Assembly: GCA_043769645.1 (NCBI GenBank)
Contig: JAYVJC010000011.1
Coordinates: 1-5,144 of the forward strand
Source of the DNA: JAYUDN01 sp043769645
GTDB lineage: Bacteria; Patescibacteriota; Gracilibacteria; BD1-5; UBA2023
Length of the DNA stretch: 5,144 nt
Direction of reading: 5' to 3'
In this document: positions 1 through 5,144 of the stretch, piece by piece
How the letters are laid out: each line of letters begins with the position of its first letter
Position numbering within the stretch: the first letter of the stretch is position 1
Made by a program: the position numbers and the translations under genes
The notes under the pieces: generated by a model
Told to the model about the DNA's origin: nothing
Database searches by the model: none
The model's input: only the letters and a program-made list of their open reading frames with translations

Positions 1-103
1 TCTTGTTTCAAATACGGGATTTTTTTCGATATAGGTTTTTCGTCTCCATAGAGCCAGTATATGAGGTAAGGAATTACCGTCAACTGGGGAAGACCCTAAC
101 TTT
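1..103. other. Leading region with no supported gene
   Basis: The frame of the downstream gene is closed by a TAG at 32-34. Another plus frame ends in TAG at 49-51. The third plus frame is open from base 3 to a TAG at 111-113, but it is only 36 codons and resembles no family I know, so I do not call it. A weak TTGTTT (4-9) with GATATA (28-33), 18 bases apart, could be a promoter for the gene at 104. A purine run, GGGGAAG (86-92), lies 11 bases before its ATG, rather far for a Shine-Dalgarno site. Confidence 0.3.
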
Positions 104-1057
104 ATGTCTTTAGATAGAGAAAAACCTACTGTTACATATAATCTAACGGTACATTCCTCAAATTCGATTAAAAACACTGAAATTAGTGGATACTTATGAA
201 AACTAATACGATGAAAAAGAGTTGTTGCTTATTGAGAAGAACATAATTTGAATACTGATAATAGCTTTTTCGAAATATTAAAGTTTGAAGATATTATCTG
301 CTATATCTATCGAGAACTTCAAAAATGAACAAGTTTAAAAGTTATCTTTCGTTATATAGAATCAGTCGAATCATCTCAATATACAGAATTCTTAAAATAT
401 CTCTTCGAGAAAGTGATATGAAATATTGACTCAATGGCATGATCGGCTACTCGATTTTTTTCATGTTCAGTCATAGGAGACATGGAAAAACACTGATTTA
501 CGGATATCATTATTGAATGATTACGAGAAGATATTGATTTGCAGAGTATGATCGCAAGATCAAAAGATAAGATTGGAGTATTGCTTATGGTGATATCTTG
601 TATAATTCACTGAATCAAGATACACGGCGTTTATGATGAAAATCCATTATTTTGAGTTTTTAGTTTTGCAAAACTTTTTGAAGATAAAGTTGATGAAATT
701 ATTGAAAAGAATCCAGAAGCAAAAGTATTTACTTATAATGGCTGAGTTCATAATATGACTATACCTATTGAATGAATTCACAGGATATTTTGAGCTGAAG
801 TTGATTTAAAAGATTTAACATTCGCTCCGTCATTGCAAGAGAAATTATGAGAAAAATTTCTATCTATTGATTTGGTAAGTCAACTCTGATGACGTGATGA
901 GTCTAGTCATTATAATTATCTCAAAAACCAAAATCAGTGATTAGACATCACTATAGTAGAACATAGTAAGTGACAATATGCTATAGTTTTCCCGATATCT
1001 TCTTATTGAACTCAATACAGTCAAAGAATTGAAGACTTAATGAATCCCAATCTCTAG
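104..1057 (+). CDS. TIKI/ChaN/EreA-superfamily-like protein (UGA read as Gly)
   Basis: Read with UGA as glycine, this is one 317-residue protein from ATG 104 to TAG 1057. ATG 104 is the first in-frame start after the TAG at 32-34. Two GxxH motifs are visible: GEEH at 44-47, inside VVAYGEEHN, and GGVH at 213-216, inside VFTYNGGVHN. Between them lie GFTDIIIEG (131-139), with a candidate active-site Glu138, and GIKIHGVYDEN (170-180). Paired GxxH motifs with an intervening glutamate are the hallmark of the TIKI superfamily (TIKI, TraB/PrgY, ChaN, erythromycin esterase, GumN, Pasteurella toxin domain), which includes metal-dependent hydrolases. Substrate and pathway cannot be read from the sequence. 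I see no signal peptide. Nineteen of 24 glycines are TGA (codons 32, 37, 44, 75, 106, 113, 131, 139, 170, 184, 214, 224, 230, 249, 262, 263, 279, 290, 302), including Gly44 of the first motif. GC is about 30% in sampled stretches, well below glnA and amt. The reading frame is secure; the family call is tentative. Confidence 0.8.
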
Positions 1058-1073
1058 GAATAAATATTATTCC
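1057..1073. terminator. Perfect 7-bp hairpin at the end of the first gene
   Basis: GGAATAA and TTATTCC form a perfect 7-bp stem around a 3-base loop (ATA). It begins on the last base of the TAG stop of the 104-1057 gene. No clear T-run follows on the plus strand (CCCTATAATTC), so it is not a textbook intrinsic terminator. It may protect the 3' end of the mRNA or act as a weak terminator. Confidence 0.3.
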
Positions 1074-1263
1074 CCTATAATTCAATATATTGTTTCGCAC
1101 TTTTTCCAGAATATAGAGCGATAGAAATTTAAGCATAAAAAAACCTATTGAGATGCCTTCTTCTCATATTCAATCTAGAAAAATATATACTTTTTCTTGC
1201 GGACGGTAATGGATTTGTGTGAGTAGAGAGAATTAGAGAAATAGTTAAAACTACTAGGACCTC
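1058..1263. other. Intergenic gap between convergent genes
   Basis: These 206 bases separate the 3' ends of the first gene and glnA. Apart from the hairpins and candidate terminator listed separately, I see no supported gene and no recognisable tRNA. The plus-strand stretch 1223-1243 is purine-rich, with a loose 10-base direct repeat (TAGAGAGAAT / TAGAGAAATA). Confidence 0.5.
1137..1166 (-). terminator. Candidate intrinsic terminator downstream of glnA
   Basis: On the minus strand, TGAGA (1166-1162) can pair with TCTCA (1153-1149) across an 8-base loop. ATAGG and a run of seven T (1143-1137) follow. It lies about 100 bases past the glnA stop, in the direction of glnA transcription. The stem is short and sits five bases from the T-run, so the call is only moderate. 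It is the only T-run of this length after glnA in the gap. Confidence 0.4.
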
Positions 1264-1267
1264 CTAG
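1242..1267. repeat. Tandem short palindromes over the glnA stop codon
   Basis: Two adjacent dyads are present: TAGTT-AA-AACTA (1242-1253) and CTAGGA-CC-TCCTAG (1254-1267). The second contains the TAG stop of glnA (1266-1264 on the minus strand). In the glnA transcript they would form two stacked hairpins directly at the stop codon. The minus strand also spells AGGAGGT here, but no start codon follows at a usable distance, so it is not a ribosome binding site. Confidence 0.45.
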
Positions 1268-2697
1268 AATTTACTCCAGAGTACCTGGTTATAGACCTCG
1301 TGATGGTAGATGACCTCACTAGTTTTCACCAAATTTCCGAGTTCTTTCGGACTGCGGTCAGCGACGATTTGTTTGAAGGCAAGGTATTTCTCTTTTCCTT
1401 CCTCAGAGAGGATTTTTCCGATAAAATCACTTCCCTTATAGAGCCGAATCGCATCATGGATGGTACTGGGAAGGAACCGAACGCGTTCACGCTTAGCACT
1501 ATCTTTTTCTAGTTCTTCTCCTTCGAGGCCAGTCTTGAGGAGCACGAGCGAAGTCAGATAGGGATTCGCATCTGGCGCGACGGAACGGATTTCGATACGT
1601 GAGGTTCGCTCATTTCCCATGGGTATACGGATCATCGAACCACGATCTCGAGAGGAGACTTTGATCTGATTCGGAGCTTCAAAATTCGGGTCGAGGCGAC
1701 GATACGCATTGACACTGGAGTTCAGTATGAGGCAAATCTCTGGAGCATGATTGAGGATTCTCGAGATCATCCCCCAAGCTACTTTCGAAAGACCGTCTTC
1801 CCCTTTCGGGTCATAGAAGAGATTTTTCCCTCATTTTGAGAGTGACATATTGAGGTGCATCCCACTTCCATTGATACTCATGAGGGGTTTCGGGAGGAAA
1901 GTAGCGGTCATATCCATCGTTTCTGCGATCTGACGACATACGAGCTTATAGAGCTGGATATTATCGCAGGCACGAACGATTGGCATATAGGAAAAGTTGA
2001 GCTCAAACTGTGAAGGAGCTACTTCTGGGTGATCCTTCTCATTTTTGAACCCCATTGAGCGTTGCACTTCCGCGGCACGATCGATAAATTGCTTGAGTCC
2101 ATCGAGCGGAAGTGAATGATAGTATCCACCCGATGATATAAGCTCAAAGGGGTGATTTTCTCCATATCGTTGTTCTGCATCTTTTCCAGCAACGAGAAAT
2201 CCTTCGACTTCTGCTGCGAGGTGAGGAACGATGCTTTTCTCTTGTTTAAGGCTTTCGACATAGAGTTTGAGCTGGGCCCGGAAATCAGTCGGATAGGGCT
2301 TGCGATCCTTATCAAGGACTTCCGCGAACATGATCACTTTCCCAGTTCCGAAGACATCTCAGGGTACAAGGCGCATACTTCCCCAATCCGCTCGGAGACG
2401 CAGGTCAGACTCTCCGAGTTCACTAAATCCACGGATGGACGAGCCATCGAAGGTAAGGTTTTCGTATGAATCCAGAAAAAATGACTTATCATAGTCGAGC
2501 ATGTGAAATCGTCCTTCGATATTGGAAAAACAGATAGTGACAGCTTTGATAGCTTTCTCTTTTTTGAGAAACGCGCTATACTCTTCCTCAAGTTCTGCAT
2601 CCGTTTTTGAGTCCATTTTTTTGAGCATGTCGAGATTGATTTCTTCGAATTCATCATAAGTAAGTTCGAGGAATTTCGTATTTTTTAGTGCTTCCAT
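1264..2697 (-). CDS. glnA: Type I glutamine synthetase (UGA read as Gly)
   Basis: Glutamine synthetase joins ammonium to glutamate at the cost of ATP, in the cytoplasm, normally as a dodecamer. Read with UGA as Gly at codons 113 and 289, the gene encodes 477 residues, from ATG 2697 to TAG 1264. The ATG is the first start after an in-frame TAA at 2709-2707. Visible signatures are FDGSSIRG (83-90, with ammonium-site Asp84), EVE (163-165) and HPEVAPSQFE (223-232) carrying metal-binding glutamates, KP...NGSGMH (270-281), the glutamate-flap PNFEAP (337-342), RDRGSMIRIP (350-359) and RIEIR (367-371). Relative to B. subtilis GlnA there are about 31 extra, acidic N-terminal residues. Glu93 stands where B. 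subtilis has feedback-inhibition Arg62. The adenylylation tyrosine of E. coli (NLYDLP) is replaced in RVRFLP (405-410). It lies 43 bases behind amt on the same strand, so the two are probably co-transcribed. There is no Shine-Dalgarno site. Twenty-eight of 30 glycines are GGN. Confidence 0.97.
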
Positions 2698-2706
2698 AGA
2701 TATGTT

Positions 2707-2718
2707 TTATAAAATAAT
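2707..2718 (-). promoter_or_regulatory. AT-rich 12-mer before glnA, shared with amt
   Basis: On the minus strand the sequence ATTATTTTATAA ends 9 bases before the glnA ATG. The identical 12-mer lies 11 bases before the amt ATG. Neither gene has a purine-rich Shine-Dalgarno site, so this element sits where one would be expected. It contains TATAA, so it could be a -10 box giving a very short leader, or an A/U-rich translation enhancer. Both readings are inference. Confidence 0.4.
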
Positions 2719-2740
2719 GAGATGATGAGCATGCGATATC

Positions 2741-3952
2741 TTATTCATGAATGTATGCATCTTCTCCATGAAGTGAAATATCGAGGCCTTCCGCTTCTTC
2801 ATCGTGGGAGACTCGAACCGGGGTAAAGAGGTTGATGAAAACAAGCGCTCCATAGCTAAAGAGAAATGCCCAACCAGTCGCAATGATAACTGAGAGGAGT
2901 TCGTATCCGAAAAACTTGATGTTTCCAGAAAGGAGACCATTCGTTCCCGCACTATTCGCTTCGATAGTAGCAAATATCCCGAGCGAGATAATCCCGAGAA
3001 CCCCACCTACTCAGTGGATTCCCCAGACATCGAGGGCGTCATCGAATTGTCTTGTTTTTCGCCAAGCCACCGCATAGTAGCATCCTATTCCTGCGATGAT
3101 TCCGAGCGCTACACTTGCGGCTGGAGTGATAAAACCTGCGGCCGGAGTAATGACGACCAGTCCCGCAACGGATCCAGAAAGGAGTCAGATAAATGTAGGT
3201 TTTTTCTCACGAATCCATACGATCGCGAGCCACGTGAGTCCTGCTATCGAAGCTGCAATATCCGTATTGAGAAAGGCGAGCGCGGTAATACTATCGGCCT
3301 TGAGTTCAGATCCCGCATTAAATCCATACCATCCGAACCAGAGGAGAGCCGTCCCGAGCGCTACAAATGGAATATTATGAGGGATTTCACTTTTTACCTT
3401 GCGTTTTCCGACATAGAGTACTGAAGCTAGGGCCGCAAAACCAGCGGTCGCATGGACGACCGTTCCTCCTGCGAAATCAAGTACTCCCCACTTCGAGAAG
3501 AGTCCTCCCCCCCAGGACATATGAGCAATAGGAAAGTAGACGAAGAGGAGCCAGAGTGTGATAAATATCATATACGCCCCGAATCGAACTCGACCGGCAA
3601 ATGCTCAGGTGATAAGTGCTGGGGTGATGATCGCAAACATCATCTGGTAAGCGATAAAGACGAGGAGTGGTATTCCTGTAGGAGTAACTTCTGTAAGAGA
3701 TACGCCGCGAAGAAAAGCATGATCAAGGTTTCAGATAATGCCTAAGAAGTCTCCACTAAACGTGAGTGAATATCCGACGGCAAACCAGAGAAACGTTGTC
3801 CAGGCCATAGAGGCAAAACTCTGCATCATCACCGAAACGACATTGTGCCGAGAAACCAGTCCTCCGTAGAAAAGAGCGAGTCCGGGAGTCATGAGCATCA
3901 CGAGCGCTGTCGCTATGAGCATAAAGGCCGTATTTCCTGTATCGAGTACCAT
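2741..3952 (-). CDS. amt: Ammonium transporter, Amt/MEP/Rh family (UGA read as Gly)
   Basis: This is a trimeric inner-membrane channel that takes up ammonium. Translated with UGA as Gly at codons 74, 116, 256 and 314, the gene gives 403 residues, a normal Amt length, from ATG 3952 to TAA 2741. It starts directly at the first membrane helix (DTGNTAFMLI, then MTPGLALFYGG) with no cleavable signal peptide, matching the mature N-terminus of the family. Pore residues are present: Phe106 in MFAIITPALI, Trp147, Asp159, His167 in GGTVVH, Phe211 and Ser215 in FNAGS, and His313 in WGIHGVGG. These align with E. coli AmtB Phe107, Trp148, Asp160, His168, Phe215, Ser219 and His318. The tail GLDISLHGEDAY carries the conserved cytoplasmic motif that contacts PII proteins in relatives, yet no PII gene is adjacent. 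UGA encodes the invariant Gly after His313 and the Gly of ITPALITGAF. glnA follows after 43 bases. Confidence 0.97.
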
Positions 3953-3963
3953 ATGATTAAAAA

Positions 3964-3975
3964 TTATAAAATAAT
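3964..3975 (-). promoter_or_regulatory. AT-rich 12-mer before amt, shared with glnA
   Basis: ATTATTTTATAA on the minus strand ends 11 bases before the amt ATG and is an exact copy of the element before glnA. The surroundings are very AT-rich, which raises the chance of coincidence. The matching position relative to both starts argues for function. Confidence 0.4.
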
Positions 3976-4018
3976 AAATACTAAATTTAATATAAATATA
4001 TGTTTATTTATTATAAAT

Positions 4019-4045
4019 AGTATAAATATTATTATATTATTGCAA
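4019..4045 (-). promoter_or_regulatory. Candidate sigma-70-type promoter for amt-glnA
   Basis: On the minus strand TTGCAA (4045-4040) and TATACT (4024-4019) are separated by 15 bases, slightly short of the usual 16-18. Transcription would begin near 4012 and give a leader of about 60 very AT-rich bases before amt. Other TATAAT-like words nearby make the exact box uncertain. Confidence 0.35.
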
Positions 4046-4078
4046 GTATTTTTATTATGATATATATCTGTTTTCTTT

Positions 4079-4104
4079 ACTTCGTAAGGTCAATTTACGT
4101 AAGT
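4079..4104. repeat. 9-bp imperfect inverted repeat in the divergent intergenic region
   Basis: ACTTCGTAA (4079-4087) pairs with TTACG (4095-4099) plus AAGT (4101-4104), with one bulged T at 4100 and a 7-base loop. It also contains the palindrome TTACGTAA (4095-4102). No T-run follows on either strand, so it is not a terminator. It lies upstream of the candidate amt promoter and also upstream of the candidate promoter on the other strand. That suits an operator site, but this is inference. Confidence 0.35.
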
Positions 4105-4170
4105 TGGAAATGACTATACATTTATCTGATCATAATTTTTAGTAAATGCTTTCCCCTATGAATAGCTTAC

Positions 4171-4198
4171 TTGTTTTCAGTAAAAAGTTATGTATACT
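4171..4198 (+). promoter_or_regulatory. Candidate promoter for the DUF2127-type gene
   Basis: TTGTTT (4171-4176) and TATACT (4193-4198) are 16 bases apart, with a TG directly before the -10 box. Transcription would start near 4205, about a dozen bases before ATG 4217. A weak dyad, AGTAA..GCT (4141-4150) with AGCTTACT (4164-4171), runs into the -35 box and could be a regulator site. No Shine-Dalgarno site lies between the promoter and the ATG. Confidence 0.45.
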
Positions 4199-4216
4199 CC
4201 GCGAGTAAAATACTCT

Positions 4217-4708
4217 ATGAATTTTTTTAGGTCATCACATCGACTCTTCATCACTATGATTGTTATCAAGGGGATCGAATGAGTTTTTCAGCTTTCGATC
4301 TGATTCTTGACGCTTTTTCTCTCTCGACAAGCCCTCTATAATCTTGTAGGGCCTTATCTTGAAGAAGAATTACTCCAGCAAAACCATGTAGTGATTACTC
4401 AATTTTTGATGCAAACACTCCAGTGACTCACTATTTCTACTCAGCACTTCATAGCCTTCTATTTCCTCTCACATGGAGTGATCAAGTTCTTCATCGTGTA
4501 TAATGTTTTGAGGAAAAATTATTGGGTGTATCCTTTTGCTATTTTCGTATTTTCATTTTTTACCTTTTATCAGATCTACCTCTATCTTCACTCACACTCT
4601 CTATGGATGATCGGTCTGGTCATAATCGATATCATCGTTTCCTGGCTTACCTATATCGAATACGAAAATATGAAGGCGAAACATCTGAAATCGCTCTCTC
4701 CTCAGTAA
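4217..4708 (+). CDS. DUF2127-type integral membrane protein (UGA read as Gly)
   Basis: With UGA as Gly at codons 22, 29 and 70, the gene encodes 163 residues from ATG 4217 to TAA 4708. Four hydrophobic helices are visible at roughly residues 10-35, 76-98, 102-122 and 128-147, with a polar loop at about 45-70. The order of motifs fits the DUF2127 family: an early KGIEG (18-22), then HFIAFYFLSHGVIKF (77-91), then YPFAIFVF (105-112), then HSLWM plus a final helix with an Asp (D138). The family has no established function. The start is chosen because it leaves the short N-terminal segment before the KG.(D/E)G motif usual in this family; ATG 4256 would cut into it. Three of 7 glycines are UGA, and Gly22 lies in the conserved motif. 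The gene diverges from amt and converges on map. If TGA is treated as stop, only the last 76 residues would be called. Confidence 0.88.
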
Positions 4709-4732
4709 TTTTTTGAAATATAAAACGTAGAA

Positions 4733-4751
4733 TGGAGGGAATGAACCTCCG
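4733..4751. terminator. Hairpin between convergent genes
   Basis: GGAGG (4734-4738) and CCTCC (4746-4750) pair around a 7-base loop, extended by a T-G wobble. It lies in the 53-base gap between the stops of the DUF2127-type gene and map. This is the expected place for a bidirectional terminator. T-rich sequence follows only loosely on either strand (minus strand ATTCTACGTTTT), so the call is moderate. Confidence 0.4.
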
Positions 4752-4761
4752 TCGATTATAT

Positions 4762-5144
4762 CTATTTCGTAATCGTCAGTATTTCTCCTCATTTATCTGT
4801 GACGAGGATCGTGTGTTCCCACTGGGCTGAGAGGGATCCATCCTTCGTGAGGACGGTCCAGCCATCCGGGGCGAGCTTGGTCGCAAACTTCCCAGCATTG
4901 ATCATAGGTTCTATTGTGAAAATCATCCCGACCTGCATCTTGGGCCCACTATTTTTTGGCGCTTTGTGGTATACATAGGGTTCTTCATGGAACTCTACGC
5001 CCGTACCATGTCCTGTATATTCGCGAACAACTGAACATCCGTGAGACTCAGCGTAGGCCGAGATTGCAAATCAGATATTTCAGAAAAAATTCCCAGGTCG
5101 TACTTCCGAAAAACCTACTTCGAGACACTTTCTTGCCACGTCGA
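4762..5144 (-). CDS. map: Methionine aminopeptidase type I, C-terminal part (UGA read as Gly)
   Basis: This cytoplasmic metalloenzyme removes the initiator methionine from nascent proteins. The window holds the last 126 complete codons, ending in TAG at 4764-4762; the start lies beyond base 5144. In visible-residue numbering, the signature REYTGHGTGVEFHEEP (40-55) contains His45 (metal ligand, E. coli His171) and His52 (catalytic, His178). TIEPM (76-80) gives Glu78 (Glu204), and SLSAQWEHT (103-111) gives Glu109 (Glu235). The other metal ligands (Asp97, Asp108) would lie upstream of the window. There is no C-terminal extension beyond the usual catalytic domain. Three TGA codons read as Gly: two in FFGNIGFAI (19-27), where the second matches the conserved Gly of the family's IG.AI motif, and one in TDKGGE (115-120). 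The other 12 glycines are GGN. It converges on the DUF2127-type gene. Confidence 0.95.

Larger units (their letters stand above)
3953..4216. other. AT-rich divergent intergenic region
   Basis: These 264 bases separate the divergent starts of amt and the DUF2127-type gene. The part nearest amt (about 3953-4075) is almost entirely A and T, with many overlapping TATAAT-like words. The part nearest the DUF2127-type gene is more mixed. Candidate promoters and dyads are listed separately. I see no small protein or RNA gene. Confidence 0.5.

Noticed and set aside
1..49. Possible divergent gene starting at ATG 49 on the minus strand
   Set aside because: Only 16 codons are visible, with no motif and no ribosome binding site.
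3..113. Possible 3' end of an upstream gene overlapping the first gene by 10 bases
   Set aside because: A 36-codon open stretch is not unusual when only TAA and TAG are stops, and no motif is visible.
104..1057. Recent horizontal transfer of the AT-rich first gene from an ordinary-code donor
   Set aside because: Its 19 UGA glycines show long residence in a code-25 genome. Transfer between code-25 lineages remains possible but cannot be tested here.
981..1136. 51-codon minus-strand open frame starting in the intergenic gap
   Set aside because: About half lies antisense to the better-supported 104-1057 gene, and it has no recognisable motif or ribosome binding site. Its ATG directly abuts the T-run of the candidate terminator.
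1058..1263. tRNA (for example tRNA-Gly UCA) or CRISPR in the intergenic gap
   Set aside because: I found no cloverleaf arms, no T-loop consensus and no regularly spaced repeats.
1300..1512. Plus-strand open frame antisense to glnA
   Set aside because: It lies wholly opposite a gene with strong family motifs, and its translation resembles no known protein.
2707..3006. 99-codon minus-strand open frame overlapping amt
   Set aside because: It is in a different frame from amt, while the amt frame itself carries the conserved C-terminal motifs through this stretch.
3014..3424. 136-codon plus-strand open frame antisense to amt
   Set aside because: It is an antisense shadow of amt, rich in Arg, Ser and Glu as expected from the complement of membrane-helix codons. 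No family is recognisable.
1264..3952. glnA and amt as pseudogenes with premature stops
   Set aside because: Only TGA interrupts them, at Gly positions, with no frameshifts and intact catalytic residues. Three other genes show the same pattern.
104..5142. TGA as selenocysteine, stop readthrough or Trp (code 4)
   Set aside because: There are too many sites for Sec, with no SECIS needed to explain them. Conserved Trp positions use TGG, and conserved Gly columns match TGA.

Overview
The window comes from a bacterium that reads UGA as glycine (translation table 25). This code is known from the Candidate Phyla Radiation lineages Absconditabacteria (SR1) and Gracilibacteria (BD1-5). Every gene here is broken by TGA under the standard code. 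Each becomes one continuous, family-typical protein when TGA is read as Gly. I count 31 in-frame TGA codons across five genes. Several fall on glycines that are nearly invariant in their families, for example the Gly after the second pore histidine of the ammonium transporter. Conserved tryptophans use TGG, so this is not the mycoplasma code. The genes end in TAG or TAA, never TGA.

Layout. At 104-1057 (+) is an AT-rich 317-residue protein with the paired GxxH motifs of the TIKI/ChaN/EreA-type superfamily. A 206-base gap (1058-1263) holds hairpins and a candidate terminator. On the minus strand, amt (2741-3952, ammonium channel) is followed 43 bases later by glnA (1264-2697, type I glutamine synthetase), a probable two-gene operon. 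An AT-rich divergent intergenic region (3953-4216) holds candidate promoters in both directions. At 4217-4708 (+) is a small four-helix membrane protein of the DUF2127 type. It converges on the 3' part of map (4762-5144, minus; methionine aminopeptidase type I), whose start lies outside the window.

How they work together. Amt admits ammonium and GlnA fixes it onto glutamate, a compact ammonium-assimilation module. No PII gene (glnB/glnK) lies beside amt. The glutamine synthetase lacks the adenylylation tyrosine of the E. coli enzyme and the feedback-inhibition arginine of the Bacillus enzyme. The other three genes have no evident functional link to this pair.

The most striking pattern is how unevenly the genes use the recoded codon. 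UGA supplies 19 of 24 glycines in the first gene, 3 of 7 in the DUF2127 gene, 3 of 15 in the visible part of map, 4 of 47 in amt and 2 of 30 in glnA. This falls roughly as GC content rises.
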